From the NCBI RefSeq assembly GCF_014904705.1, contig NZ_JACZCQ010000001.1, forward strand, positions 558,001 to 622,000: a stretch of 64,000 bases of DNA, written 5' to 3'. Positions 27,107 to 36,307 of the stretch are shown piece by piece. Every line of letters begins with the position of its first letter. Positions within the stretch are counted from its first letter, which is position 1. Source of the DNA: Nisaea sediminum (GTDB taxonomy: Bacteria; Pseudomonadota; Alphaproteobacteria; Thalassobaculales; Thalassobaculaceae). Below the pieces are notes generated by a model that ran no database searches, was not told where the DNA came from, and saw nothing but the letters and a program-made list of their open reading frames with translations. Made by a program: the position numbers and the translations under genes.

Positions 27107-27913
27107 ATGACATCAGCAGAGCGGAAGATCCACCCGACCGCGATCGTCGATCCGGCGGCCGAGATCGGCAAGGGCGTCGAGATCGGGCCATACTGCGTCG
27201 TCGGGCCTAACGTTGTCCTCGGTGACGGCTGCCGCCTGAAATCCCACGTGGTGGTCGAAGGCCGCACGCGGATCGGTCCGGGGACGGAGATTTTCCCCTT
27301 CGCCTCGATAGGGCATATTCCGCAGGATCTGAAATATGGCGGCGAGCCGTCGGAGCTCCATATCGGTGCGAAAAACGTGATCCGGGAACATGTGACGATG
27401 AATCCGGGCACGGAAGGCGGCGGAATGCTGACGAAGGTCGGCGACGGCTGCCTTTTCATGGCGAGTTCCCACGTCGCGCACGACTGCAATGTCGGCGACA
27501 ATGTGATCCTGGCCAACAATGCCACTCTGGCCGGGCATGTCTCGGTTGGCGAGTTTGCCATCCTCGGCGGCCTCAGCGCGGTGCGTCAGTTCTGCCGTAT
27601 CGGCAAGCACGCGATGGTCGGCGGGCTCACCGGAGTGGAAAACGACGTCATTCCCTTCGGCCTCGTTATGGGTGATCGGGCGCGACTTTCCGGTCTCAAC
27701 CTGATCGGCCTCAAGCGGCGTGGATATACGCCGGAGCAGATCTCCGAACTGCGAAAGGCTTACCGCCTGCTCTTCGCGAACGAGGGAACGTTCCAGGAGC
27801 GGGTCGACGAGGTTGCGCGGGAATACCAGGACCACGAAGCGGTCGCCGAGATCGTCGACTTCATTCGCGCCACCAGCAGCCGCGGCGCGATCTGCCAGCC
27901 CAGCAAGGACTGA
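27107..27913 (+). CDS. lpxA: UDP-N-acetylglucosamine O-acyltransferase
   Basis: This is the first lipid A enzyme, a 268-residue left-handed beta-helix protein made of hexapeptide repeats. Recognisable segments are IHPTAIVDPAAEIGKGVEIGPYCVVG, IREHVTMNPGTEGGG, FMASSHVAHDCNVGDNVILAN with the catalytic His, and GLNLIGLKRRGYTPEQI leading to the C-terminal helical domain. It is 5 bp downstream of fabZ. Confidence 0.97.
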   Translation: MTSAERKIHPTAIVDPAAEIGKGVEIGPYCVVGPNVVLGDGCRLKSHVVVEGRTRIGPGTEIFPFASIGHIPQDLKYGGEPSELHIGAKNVIREHVTMNPGTEGGGMLTKVGDGCLFMASSHVAHDCNVGDNVILANNATLAGHVSVGEFAILGGLSAVRQFCRIGKHAMVGGLTGVENDVIPFGLVMGDRARLSGLNLIGLKRRGYTPEQISELRKAYRLLFANEGTFQERVDEVAREYQDHEAVAEIVDFIRATSSRGAICQPSKD

Positions 27914-27922
27914 GGTCGGGCC

Positions 27923-28756
27923 ATGCCCAAGCTCGGAATTCTGGCCGGCGGCGGGGTTCTTCCCCGGCGGATTGCCGAACGCCGTCTCGAAAGCGGCGAC
28001 GGTGTCTTCGTCATCGCCTTCGAGGGGCAGACCGACCCGGAGACGGTCGAGGGGCTGGAGCATGCCTGGATGCGCCTCGGAGCGACCGGCGCGACCCTGA
28101 AGAGGCTGAAGGAGGCTTCGGTCGAGGAAGTCGTCATGGCGGGACCGATGCGTCGTCCGGCCTTCTCCGATCTCAGTCTCGATCTGCGGTCCGCCAAGGC
28201 CTTGGCCCGTGCCGGTCGCAAGGCCTTCGGCGACGACGGACTGCTCTCCCTGATCATCGAGGAGCTTGAGCGCGACGGCTTCCGGGTTGTCGGAATTGAC
28301 GACGTGCTCGGCGGATATCTGATGCCCGAGGGCACTCTGACCGATGCCGTCCCGGGCGAAGCGGCACGGCAGGACATTTTCCGCGGACTCGAGGTCCTGA
28401 CGGCTCTCAGCCCGGCCGATGTCGGCCAGGCGGTCGCGGTTCAGGAGGGGCTGGTGCTGGCGGTCGAAGCTGTCGAGGGCACCGACGCGATGGTCGCGCG
28501 GGCCGGACAACTGAAGCGGAGCGGGGCGCCGGGCCCGGTTCTGGTGAAGATCAAGAAACTCGGCCAGGAGCGGCGCGCCGATCTGCCGACCATAGGTGTT
28601 GAGACGGTTCGCGGTGCGGTCAGCGCGGGGTTCCAGGGGATCGCCGTCGAGGCGGGCTCGACCATTCTGGTGGACCGGGAGGCCGTGGTTGCGGCGGCGG
28701 ATGCGGAAGGGCTCTTCCTGACCGGGATTTCCGCGTTGCGGGACGAAAGAAGATGA
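27923..28756 (+). CDS. lpxI: UDP-2,3-diacylglucosamine diphosphatase LpxI
   Basis: This 277-residue protein is the alphaproteobacterial form of the fourth lipid A enzyme, replacing the calcineurin-like LpxH of gammaproteobacteria. The sequence starts LGILAGGGVLPRRIAE and contains VVMAGPMRRPAFSDL, SLIIEELERDGFRVVGIDDVLGGYLMPEG and VVQEG-like AVQEGLVLAVEAVEGTDAM. It lacks the metal-binding histidine motifs of LpxH. It lies 9 bp after lpxA and overlaps lpxB by 4 bp (ATGA). Confidence 0.93.
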   Translation: MPKLGILAGGGVLPRRIAERRLESGDGVFVIAFEGQTDPETVEGLEHAWMRLGATGATLKRLKEASVEEVVMAGPMRRPAFSDLSLDLRSAKALARAGRKAFGDDGLLSLIIEELERDGFRVVGIDDVLGGYLMPEGTLTDAVPGEAARQDIFRGLEVLTALSPADVGQAVAVQEGLVLAVEAVEGTDAMVARAGQLKRSGAPGPVLVKIKKLGQERRADLPTIGVETVRGAVSAGFQGIAVEAGSTILVDREAVVAAADAEGLFLTGISALRDERR

Positions 28757-29943
28757 GCACGGAAGAGACGGGTGCGCCGCTGGTCTATCTGATCGCGGGC
28801 GAGGCCTCCGGCGACGTTCTCGCCGCCGGTCTGATGCGGTCCCTGAAGCGCATGACGGGCGGGAATATCCGCTTTGCCGGGGTCGGCGGCGACCTGATGC
28901 GCCGGGAGGGGCTGGAAAGCCTGTTCCCGATCTCGGAGATGGCGGTCATGGGGGTGTTCGAAATTCTGCCCCATGCGCCGAAGCTGCTCCGCCGGATCCG
29001 GCAGACCGTCACTGATATCCTATCGAAGCAGCCGGACATCCTCGTCACCGTGGATTCGAAGGCTTTCAGCCTCCGGGTGCAGAAACGGCTGAACAAGCTC
29101 CGCGCCAAGGGAGGGACGGTCGATTTCCCGCTCGTGCACATGGTTGCGCCCACGGTCTGGGCCTGGCGTCCTGGGCGGGCCAAGGCGATCTCCCGTTTCC
29201 TCGACCGGCTTCTGGTCCTGTTTCCGTTCGAGCCGCCCTATTTCGAAGAGCATGGGCTTAAGACGGTTTTCGTCGGACATCCCGCTTCCGTTCAGCCGCA
29301 AGGAGACGGGTCCCGTTTGCGCGCCCGTGCCCAGATCCCGCCGCGGGCGCCGGTGCTTGGGGTTCTTCCCGGCAGCCGGCCGGGAGAGGTTCGCCGCCTG
29401 ATGCCGATTTTTGCCGATACCGTCCGACGGCTGATTGCGCGCTATCCGGATCTTCGCATTCTGGTGCCGACCGTCTCCGGCGTTGCCGAGGAGGTGAGGG
29501 AAACGGTCAAGGACTGGCCGGGCCGTCCGGTCGTCCTTGAGGGCGAAGCGGAGAAATACGACGCGTTCGATGCGATGAACGTGGCGCTCGCCGCCTCCGG
29601 CACTGTCACACTCGAACTCGCGCTCGCCGGCGTGCCGACCGTGGTGGCCTACAAGGTCAGCCCGCTTTCCGCGCCTATTGGCCGGAGGCTGGTCAATCTG
29701 GATGCCGTGGTTCTGGCAAACCGGATTCTCGGGCGGGTCGTGCAGCCGTTCTTCCTGCAGGAGAACTGCATACCGCAGGCACTCACGGTCGCGGCGGCGC
29801 GGATGTTCGACGACACCCGGGCGCGTGCCGACTGTGCCGCCGCCGCACGCGATCTCAGGGAAGCCCTCGGAACCGACGATGCCTCTCCGTCGGATACCGC
29901 CGCGTTCGCCGTTGCCGCAGCGGCCGGGATCGCCCTCAAGTAG
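28753..29943 (+). CDS. lpxB: Lipid-A-disaccharide synthase
   Basis: This GT19 glycosyltransferase joins UDP-diacylglucosamine and lipid X. The 396 residues have the N-terminal LIAGEASGDVLAAGLM, FAGVGGDLMRREGLESLFP, the segment MVAPTVWAWRPGRAKAI, VFVGHPAS and LGVLPGSRPGEVRRLMP. It is last in the lipid A run, followed by a terminator at 29974-29997. Confidence 0.97.
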   Translation: MSTEETGAPLVYLIAGEASGDVLAAGLMRSLKRMTGGNIRFAGVGGDLMRREGLESLFPISEMAVMGVFEILPHAPKLLRRIRQTVTDILSKQPDILVTVDSKAFSLRVQKRLNKLRAKGGTVDFPLVHMVAPTVWAWRPGRAKAISRFLDRLLVLFPFEPPYFEEHGLKTVFVGHPASVQPQGDGSRLRARAQIPPRAPVLGVLPGSRPGEVRRLMPIFADTVRRLIARYPDLRILVPTVSGVAEEVRETVKDWPGRPVVLEGEAEKYDAFDAMNVALAASGTVTLELALAGVPTVVAYKVSPLSAPIGRRLVNLDAVVLANRILGRVVQPFFLQENCIPQALTVAAARMFDDTRARADCAAAARDLREALGTDDASPSDTAAFAVAAAAGIALK

Positions 29944-29967
29944 ATCCGGGAGTTTCCAATATCGGCG

Positions 29968-30008
29968 AAAAAAACGGCGGCACCGAAGGGCCGCCGTCTG
30001 GTTTTTCG
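29968..30008. terminator. Bidirectional terminator between lpxB and gltA
   Basis: The 7-bp stem ACGGCGG (29974-29980) pairs with CCGCCGT (29991-29997). An A tract precedes it and TTTTT follows (30002-30006), so it can end both lpxB transcripts on the plus strand and the convergent gltA transcript on the minus strand. Confidence 0.7.
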
Positions 30009-30022
30009 TTTCGGGGGAGGTC

Positions 30023-31324
30023 TCAGCGTTTGTCCCGCGGGGCGGACGGGGGGTCGGGCGGGGCGGTGTAGAGCTGGCGCGGGCGGCCGATTTTCGCCTG
30101 CGGATCCTCGATGCTCTCCTTCCACTGCGCGACCCAGCCCGTGGTCCGGGCAACGGCGAAGAGCACGGTGAACATGGAGGTCGGGAAGCCCATCGCCTTC
30201 AGCACGATACCCGAATAGAAATCGACGTTCGGGAACAGCTTGCGGTCGACGAAATATTCGTCCTCGAGCGCGATCTTCTCGAGTTCCATCGCCAGTTCGA
30301 GCAGCGGATCCTCGACGCCGAGCACCTCGAGCACCTCGTGGCAGCTCTCCTGCATGACCTTCGCGCGCGGGTCGTAGTTCTTGTAGACCCGGTGACCGAA
30401 GCCCATCAGGCGGAACGGATCGTCCTTGTCCTTCGCCTTCTTGATGTACTCGTTGATGTTGTCCTTGTGGCCGATCTCGTTGAGCATCGTGAGCACGGCC
30501 TCGTTCGCACCGCCGTGGGCCGGACCCCAGAGCGAGGCGATACCGGCGGCGATACAGGCGAACGGGTTGGCGCCGGAGGAACCGGCGAGGCGGACGGTCG
30601 AAGTCGACGCGTTCTGCTCGTGATCGGCATGCAGGATGAACAGGCGGTCCATGGCCTTCGCCAGAACCGGGTTCATCTTGTAGTCCTCGGCAGGGACCGC
30701 GAACATCATGTGCAGGAAGTTCTCGGCGTAGGACAGATCGTTCTTCGGGTAGTTGAACGGCTGGCCGACGGAGTACTTGTAGGCCATTGCCGCCAGCGTC
30801 GGCATCTTCGCGATCAGACGGAAGGACGCGACCATCCGGGCATGCGGATCGTTGATGTCGGTCGAGTCGTGATAGAAGGCCGACAGCGCGCCAACGACGC
30901 CGCACAGCACTGCCATCGGATGCGCGTCGCGGCGGAAGCCGCGATAGAAGTTGCTCAGCTGCTCGTGCACCATCGTGTGATAGGTGACGTCATGGTCGAA
31001 CTTGGCCTTCTGCTCCTTGTTCGGCAGTTCGCCGTTGAGGAGCAGATGGGCAACTTCGAGAAAGCTGCAATTGGCGGCGAGGTCTTCGATCCGGTAGCCG
31101 CGATGCAGCAGGATACCCTTGTCGCCGTCGATGAAGGTCAGGCCGGACTCGCAGGAGCCGGTCGAGGTAAAGCCGGGGTCGTAGGTGAAGTGGTCGGTCT
31201 CAGCGTAGAATTTCCGTACATCGACCACATCCGGGCCGACCGAGGCTTTCAGGACGGGGAGTTCGTAACTCTTGCCGGACTGATTGTCGGTGAGCGTAAA
31301 GCTGCCGGTGTTTGATTTGTTCAT
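30023..31324 (-). CDS. gltA: Citrate synthase
   Basis: This enzyme condenses oxaloacetate and acetyl-CoA at the entry of the TCA cycle. The 433 residues include LLLNGELPN, the catalytic His in [41 protein letters not shown] and the catalytic Asp in [16 protein letters not shown]. The length and N-terminal beta domain match the hexameric type II enzyme of Gram-negative bacteria, usually NADH-inhibited. It is 86 bp downstream of gltX on the same strand. Confidence 0.97.
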   Translation of the reverse strand: MNKSNTGSFTLTDNQSGKSYELPVLKASVGPDVVDVRKFYAETDHFTYDPGFTSTGSCESGLTFIDGDKGILLHRGYRIEDLAANCSFLEVAHLLLNGELPNKEQKAKFDHDVTYHTMVHEQLSNFYRGFRRDAHPMAVLCGVVGALSAFYHDSTDINDPHARMVASFRLIAKMPTLAAMAYKYSVGQPFNYPKNDLSYAENFLHMMFAVPAEDYKMNPVLAKAMDRLFILHADHEQNASTSTVRLAGSSGANPFACIAAGIASLWGPAHGGANEAVLTMLNEIGHKDNINEYIKKAKDKDDPFRLMGFGHRVYKNYDPRAKVMQESCHEVLEVLGVEDPLLELAMELEKIALEDEYFVDRKLFPNVDFYSGIVLKAMGFPTSMFTVLFAVARTTGWVAQWKESIEDPQAKIGRPRQLYTAPPDPPSAPRDKR

Positions 31325-31356
31325 CCTGAGCTTCCCTTAGTTCTCGTTGAGCGGCC

Positions 31357-31376
31357 GCTCCACGTTCGGGTGGAGC
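31357..31376. other. Inverted repeat in the gltX-gltA gap
   Basis: GCTCCAC at 31357-31363 and GTGGAGC at 31370-31376 form a 7-bp stem with a six-base loop. A second small stem (GCCGC/GCGGC, 31383-31398) follows. Neither has a clear U tract on the minus strand, so they may be a weak terminator for gltX, an RNA-processing site or chance. Confidence 0.3.
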
Positions 31377-31410
31377 AACATTGCCGCTAAATCGCGGCGG
31401 ATATTAATCG

Positions 31411-32805
31411 TTATTGTGCAGTGCCGCAAACAGCCTTGAGTCTGGCAAGGGTTTCCGCGCGTTCCAGCACCGCTGCGACCTCGAAAATCCCGGGGGAAAC
31501 GGTTGATCCCGTGAGGGCCGCCCGCAGCGGCTGGGCGAGCTTTCCGAGTTTCAGGTCCGCCTCCTCGGCGACTTCGCGGACGGCGTTCTCGACGGCTTCC
31601 TCGGTCCAGTCGGACAGAACCTCCAGGCGCTGGGTGAGCGTCTTCAGATGTCCGATCGCCTCTTCGGTCAGCAGGCTGTTGGCCTTCTCCGTGAAGGGCA
31701 GCGGCACGGAGGCGGCGTAGAAAGCGGAATTCTCCGTCAGCTCGACAATGGTCTTGGCGCGCTGCTTGAGGCCGTTCATGCCCTTCAGAATCCGGCTGCG
31801 GCCGATCTCACTGATATTGCCGAGCCCATCGACCACGAGATCGGTGAGGCGGGCATCATCGGCCTCGCGGATGTAATGGCCGTTGAGATTTTCCAGTTTG
31901 GCGAGGTCGAAGCGCGAGGGCGAGCGGCCGACCGCCTCTAGCGTGAACCATTCGATCGCCTGCGCGGAGGAGATGATCTCGTCGTCGCCATGGCCCCAGC
32001 CGAGGCGCAGCAGATAATTGTTCAGCGCTTCCGGGAGGTAGCCCATCTCGCGATAGGCATCGACCCCGAGTGCTCCGTGTCGCTTCGAGAGCTTTCCGCC
32101 GTCGGCACCGTGAATCAGCGGGATATGGCCGAACTCGGGCACGTCCCAGTCCATCGCGCGATAGAGCGCGGCCTGGCGGAAGGCGTTGTTCAGGTGATCG
32201 TCGCCGCGCAGCACGTGCGTGATCCCCATATCGTGATCGTCGACCACGACGGAAAGCATGTAGGTCGGCGTGCCGTCGCCGCGGAGCAGGACGAAATCGT
32301 CGAGCTGCTGGTTCTGCACGGTGACCTCGCCCTGGACATGGTCGACCAGCGTGGTCTCGCCCTCGAGCGGCGCCTTCAGGCGCACCACGGGATCGACGCC
32401 GGCCGGGGCTTCGGAGGGATCGCGGTCGCGCCACATGCCGTTGTAACGCATCGGCTTGCCGGCAGCCTTGGCCTCCTCGCGCATGGCCGCGAGTTCTTCC
32501 GGCGTGCAATAGCAGAAATAGGCCCGGCCCATCTTCACCAGCTCGTGGGCGACCTCGGCATGCCGTTCGAGACGGGTCGACTGATAGACCGGCTCCTCGT
32601 CGCCGAGCAGACCGAGCCAGTCGAGCCCGTCGAAAATCGCCTGCACGGCTTCCGGCGTGGAGCGCGCGCGATCGGTGTCCTCGATGCGGACCAGATATTT
32701 TCCGCCCATGTGCCGCGCATAGAGCCAGTTGTAGAGCGCGGTCCGGGCTCCACCGATATGGAGGAAGCCGGTCGGCGAGGGGGCAAAACGCGTAACGACG
32801 GACAT
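31411..32805 (-). CDS. gltX: Glutamyl-tRNA synthetase
   Basis: This class I synthetase charges tRNA-Glu (464 residues). The HIGH-type motif is in [18 protein letters not shown] (HIGG at 16-19) and the KMSKS-type motif is KLSKR at 238-242. [13 protein letters not shown] matches the family core. One anticodon-binding helical domain forms the C-terminus. Many alphaproteobacteria have two GltX paralogues; only one is here. The gene is divergent from comEC. Confidence 0.96.
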   Translation of the reverse strand: MSVVTRFAPSPTGFLHIGGARTALYNWLYARHMGGKYLVRIEDTDRARSTPEAVQAIFDGLDWLGLLGDEEPVYQSTRLERHAEVAHELVKMGRAYFCYCTPEELAAMREEAKAAGKPMRYNGMWRDRDPSEAPAGVDPVVRLKAPLEGETTLVDHVQGEVTVQNQQLDDFVLLRGDGTPTYMLSVVVDDHDMGITHVLRGDDHLNNAFRQAALYRAMDWDVPEFGHIPLIHGADGGKLSKRHGALGVDAYREMGYLPEALNNYLLRLGWGHGDDEIISSAQAIEWFTLEAVGRSPSRFDLAKLENLNGHYIREADDARLTDLVVDGLGNISEIGRSRILKGMNGLKQRAKTIVELTENSAFYAASVPLPFTEKANSLLTEEAIGHLKTLTQRLEVLSDWTEEAVENAVREVAEEADLKLGKLAQPLRAALTGSTVSPGIFEVAAVLERAETLARLKAVCGTAQ

Positions 32806-32885
32806 GGGGCGGTTTCTCGTGATTCCTGTGGATCTGGCGGCGCCGGCGGGGTCTGGATCCCACGGGCGCGGGGCTATTTAGCACA

Positions 32886-34994
32886 TTGGCCGGGGCAGTG
32901 CGAGATTGGACGAAAAGCCTCCTGCCGCTTGCCGCGAGGGCCGCGGCAGGACTGGCGCATTTTCAGGAGGCCGAGCGGGAACGGGCCGGACTCTGGCTTC
33001 CTGTCGCCCTGGCGGCAGGGATACTGATCTATTTCGATCTGCCGGTCGAACCGCACTTTCTGTCCGGACCAGCCTCCCTGCTGTGCGCGATAATGGTCTT
33101 CCTGGCGGTGCGTCAGCGCGCGCTGCCGGCTTTCCTCGCGGGTCTTCTGGTGGTCGGTGCCGCAGGGTTTACGGCGGCTCAGGTCCGCACCCTGAGTGTG
33201 GAAGCGCCGGTACTTGAGAGAGGGATCACCGCCGCTGTTGCCGGTGTGGTGGAAACGGTCGGCATGACGCCGCGCGGCCGAAGGATTATCCTGCAGGTGG
33301 AAAGTCTTGGGCGCCTGCCTGCGGAGAAGCTGCCGGGACGGGCGCGCGTGCTCCTGCTGAATCGGGACCAGGTCCCTCTGCCCGGCAGCCGGATCCGGGT
33401 GTTCGGACGCTTCCAGCCGCCCCCTCCACCGGTGTCTCCCCATGCCTACGATTTTCAGCGCGCACTCTTTTTCGAGGGCATCGGCGCCGTCGGGTTCGCT
33501 CTGGCGCCGCACTCCGTCGAAGCCGCCGTTCAGGTGCCCGGCTATAGAGGGAGGGTCGAAGAGCTCCGGCAGGTTTTGTCGGAGCGGATCCGCGATCGCC
33601 TCTCCGGCGATACCGGAGCGCTTGCGGCGGCGCTTCTCGTCGGCGACCGGGACTGGATATCCGAGACTGCGGAAACGGCGATGCGCGATGCGGGGATCGC
33701 GCATCTTCTTGCCATTTCCGGGCTTCATATGGGGCTGGTCGCCGGCTGCGTCTTCGGTTTCGTCCGCCTGCTTCTCAGTCTCTCGGCCAGAACGGCCCTG
33801 CTCTGTCCGACCCGGGTGATCGCGGCGGTCGCAGCCCTGGCCTTCGCGACATTCTACCTGCTGCTTTCGGGCGCTGCGGTCCCGACATTGCGCGCCTATG
33901 TCATGACCGCGATCGTCCTTGGCGGGATCGTGCTCGGCCGCCGGGCGATCTCGATGCGGCTGATCGCATTCGCGGCGCTGACCATTCTGCTCTTTCGGCC
34001 GGATTATCTCCTGAGTGCGAGTTTTCAGCTCTCGTTCGCCGCCGTTACAGCGCTCGTCGCAGTCTATGAGACCGGTTACTGGAGCGGCGCAACGGGTTCC
34101 GACGGTCTGCTCAGAAAGAGCTTCCGCCACCTTCTCCTGCTGGCGCTCACCTCCCTGGTTGCGTCCCTCGCAACCTTGCCGGTCGCGCTCCATCACTTCC
34201 AGAAAGCGGCTCTCTATGGCGTCGCGACCAATCTTCTCGCGGTCCCGGCGGCGGGTATGTGGATCATGCCCTGGGGCGTGGCCGCCCTGGTTCTGTTACC
34301 GTTCGGATGGGAAGCCGTCGCGCTCGTGCCCATGGGCTGGGGGCTAGATCTGGTGTTGTCCCTCGCCACGGAGATCCAGACTTGGCCATTTGCCACCTAT
34401 GCGGTGAGTGCAGGTCCCGGCTGGGTCGCGGGAGCTGCGGCCCTGTCGGGCCTGTGGCTCTGCCTGTGGCGATCGCGCTGGCGCTACCTCGGTGTGGCGC
34501 CCTTGATCGTCACCTCGGTACTTCTGCTGCTCTCGCCCTGGCGCCCGCCCGCTCTGGTGATCAGCGACCGGGGGCGGGTCATCGGGGTTCATGCCGGCAG
34601 TGAGCTTGCGACGAGTTCGGGGCGGAACGGATTCGAGGCTCTTGTCTGGCGCCGCCGCGCAGGTCTGCGGGAAGAGGGCACCGGCAGGCGCTTCGACTGC
34701 GATCCGCTCGGTTGCGTGTTCGTGGCCGCCGGCATCGGCACCGTCGCGTGGTCTTCGAGTGCCCAATCTCTGGCGGAGGACTGCCTTAGAGCCGACATCC
34801 TTGTAACCCGCATCAGGGTTCCGGAAGGCTGTTCGGTTCCACGGCTGATTCTGGGGCCTCGGGACCTGCGTCCTGGAGGATCGATCGCGGTCTGGTTTGA
34901 CGGGCCAAGACCCAGAGTGGTTTATGCGCGTTACGTGCGTGGAGAGCGGCCGTGGACCGGACGAAAGACTTTTCCTAAAGCTAAAAAAGATTGA
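32886..34994 (+). CDS. comEC: ComEC/Rec2 family DNA-uptake channel protein
   Basis: This large polytopic inner-membrane protein (about 702 residues) belongs to the channel family that translocates single-stranded DNA in natural transformation. Landmarks are an N-terminal OB-like DUF4131 region (about 60-190) and the competence domain with LLAISGLHMGLVAG, GAAVPTLRAYVMTAIVLGGI and RRAISMRLIAFAALTILLFRP. The C-terminal part is a short, cysteine-containing segment without the HxHxDH of a metallo-beta-lactamase domain, as in many alphaproteobacterial ComEC. The start is uncertain: TTG 32886 or GTG 32898. It is divergent from gltX. Confidence 0.85.
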   Translation: MAGAVRDWTKSLLPLAARAAAGLAHFQEAERERAGLWLPVALAAGILIYFDLPVEPHFLSGPASLLCAIMVFLAVRQRALPAFLAGLLVVGAAGFTAAQVRTLSVEAPVLERGITAAVAGVVETVGMTPRGRRIILQVESLGRLPAEKLPGRARVLLLNRDQVPLPGSRIRVFGRFQPPPPPVSPHAYDFQRALFFEGIGAVGFALAPHSVEAAVQVPGYRGRVEELRQVLSERIRDRLSGDTGALAAALLVGDRDWISETAETAMRDAGIAHLLAISGLHMGLVAGCVFGFVRLLLSLSARTALLCPTRVIAAVAALAFATFYLLLSGAAVPTLRAYVMTAIVLGGIVLGRRAISMRLIAFAALTILLFRPDYLLSASFQLSFAAVTALVAVYETGYWSGATGSDGLLRKSFRHLLLLALTSLVASLATLPVALHHFQKAALYGVATNLLAVPAAGMWIMPWGVAALVLLPFGWEAVALVPMGWGLDLVLSLATEIQTWPFATYAVSAGPGWVAGAAALSGLWLCLWRSRWRYLGVAPLIVTSVLLLLSPWRPPALVISDRGRVIGVHAGSELATSSGRNGFEALVWRRRAGLREEGTGRRFDCDPLGCVFVAAGIGTVAWSSSAQSLAEDCLRADILVTRIRVPEGCSVPRLILGPRDLRPGGSIAVWFDGPRPRVVYARYVRGERPWTGRKTFPKAKKD

Positions 34995-35077
34995 ATTTTC
35001 TCAAAAAATAGATCATATTATTAAGTGATAGAATTCAACTCCTTAGTGAGTGTCTTTCTCAGGAAGGTGGGCCCGAG

Positions 35078-35392
35078 GTGGCGGATACGGTCAAAAAACG
35101 CGCGTTGAACATTCTGGCCGCGTCTGTTTCCGATGTCGTCGGGCAGAAAAACCTCGCCTATATCGCCATCAAGAAAGCCTCGGACGAAGTCGAGAATGCC
35201 GCCCGTCACGAATGGGCGACCTCGGTGTTCGATCAGATTCCGCTGACCAACCGGCGCGAAATCAAGAGTGTCGCGATCAACAAGGCGCAGGAAGAGAAGC
35301 GCCATGTTCTTTCGGTGCGCGCCCGTGAGAAGAAGCAGGCGGATGTCCGGATCGCCGATCTCGGCATGATCTGGGGCGGCAACACCCGCTGA
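35078..35392 (+). CDS. Small conserved-looking protein of unknown function
   Basis: This 104-residue product starts at GTG 35078 (MADTVKKRALNILAA) and is rich in Lys, Arg, Glu and Ala, probably helical, with no signal or membrane segment. It ends LGMIWGGNTR. It stands alone between comEC (83-bp gap, notably AT-rich at about 34980-35045, a likely promoter) and convergent lexA. Coding potential rests on a clean frame with high GC at third positions. I do not recognise the family. Confidence 0.5.
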   Translation: MADTVKKRALNILAASVSDVVGQKNLAYIAIKKASDEVENAARHEWATSVFDQIPLTNRREIKSVAINKAQEEKRHVLSVRAREKKQADVRIADLGMIWGGNTR

Positions 35393-35426
35393 TCCCTCGG
35401 TCGGCGAATGCCGTCCTCGCGTTTCC

Positions 35427-36206
35427 TCAATATTTCCGCATAAGGCCGACAAGGCAGCCTTGGATTTGCACTTGGTCCGGGCCGAAGATCCGGGTTTCGT
35501 AATTCGGGTTGGCCGGCTCCAGCGCGACCGCCGAACCGCGGCGGCGCAGCCGCTTCAGCGTGACTTCGTGCTCGTCGACCAAGGCGACGACGATGCTTCC
35601 ATTCTCCGCGGTGTCGCAGCGCCGGATGATCACCGTGTCGCCGTCGAGAATGCCTGCATCGACCATGGAATCGCCTGCGACCTCGAGCGCGTAATGTTCT
35701 CCCGCACGGATCATCGAGCCAGGGATCGCGACCTTGGCACTGTCGTCTCTCAGCGCCTCGATCGGTGTGCCGGCAGCGATCCGCCCCTTCATCGGCACTT
35801 CGACAATTTCCTCGTCGGAACCGGCGGGAAGGGGGGGCGGCGGGGCGCTGGCGGTGGCCGGAGCGACCTCTTCCTCACCGCGTTCGGCGCGGGCGAAGTT
35901 GCCGGGAATGACGTTCGGCGTGAAGCCGCGGCTCGCAGGCCGGTCGAGCGCCGCCGGATGCGCGGCTGTCGCGACTTTGGCTGCGGAGCTTGCGTCCGGG
36001 GTGCGCAAGATCTCAAGCGCACGGGCGCGGTGCGGAAGGCGGCGGATAAAGCCGCGCTCCTCCAGCGCCGTGATCAGCCGATGGATACCGGATTTCGATT
36101 TCAGGTCCAGCGCGTCCTTCATTTCGTCGAAAGAGGGAGAAACGCCGGTCGCTTCCAATCTTTCCTGAATGAACAGCAATAGCTGGTGCTGTTTTTTCGT
36201 AAGCAT
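35427..36206 (-). CDS. lexA: SOS regulator LexA
   Basis: LexA represses the DNA damage regulon and is self-cleaved with RecA. The start is ATG 36206 ([18 protein letters not shown]); an upstream ATG at 36239 gives non-family residues. There is a winged helix at residues 1-65, a long Ala/Pro linker (about 75-130) and the S24 peptidase domain. The cleavage site is Ala145-Gly146 (GRIAAGTP), with catalytic Ser180 (GDSMVDAG) and Lys218 (VTLKRL). An SOS box lies at 36258-36272, so it is autoregulated. At 259 residues it is longer than E. coli LexA because of the linker. Confidence 0.97.
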   Translation of the reverse strand: MLTKKQHQLLLFIQERLEATGVSPSFDEMKDALDLKSKSGIHRLITALEERGFIRRLPHRARALEILRTPDASSAAKVATAAHPAALDRPASRGFTPNVIPGNFARAERGEEEVAPATASAPPPPLPAGSDEEIVEVPMKGRIAAGTPIEALRDDSAKVAIPGSMIRAGEHYALEVAGDSMVDAGILDGDTVIIRRCDTAENGSIVVALVDEHEVTLKRLRRRGSAVALEPANPNYETRIFGPDQVQIQGCLVGLMRKY

Positions 36207-36257
36207 CAGAGACTCCCGTGCCGGTTCCCTCAGGAACAAAAGATAAACATCGGAAAT

Positions 36258-36272
36258 GTTCTACTTTGGTTC
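36258..36272 (-). promoter_or_regulatory. LexA operator (alphaproteobacterial SOS box)
   Basis: GTTC-N7-GTTC (GTTCTACTTTGGTTC) is the established direct-repeat operator of alphaproteobacterial LexA. It lies 52 bases upstream of the lexA start, between lexA and moeA. Confidence 0.85.
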
Positions 36273-36307
36273 CTGTGGCGCGTCAAGCTATTGATTGCAC
36301 GGGGCGA

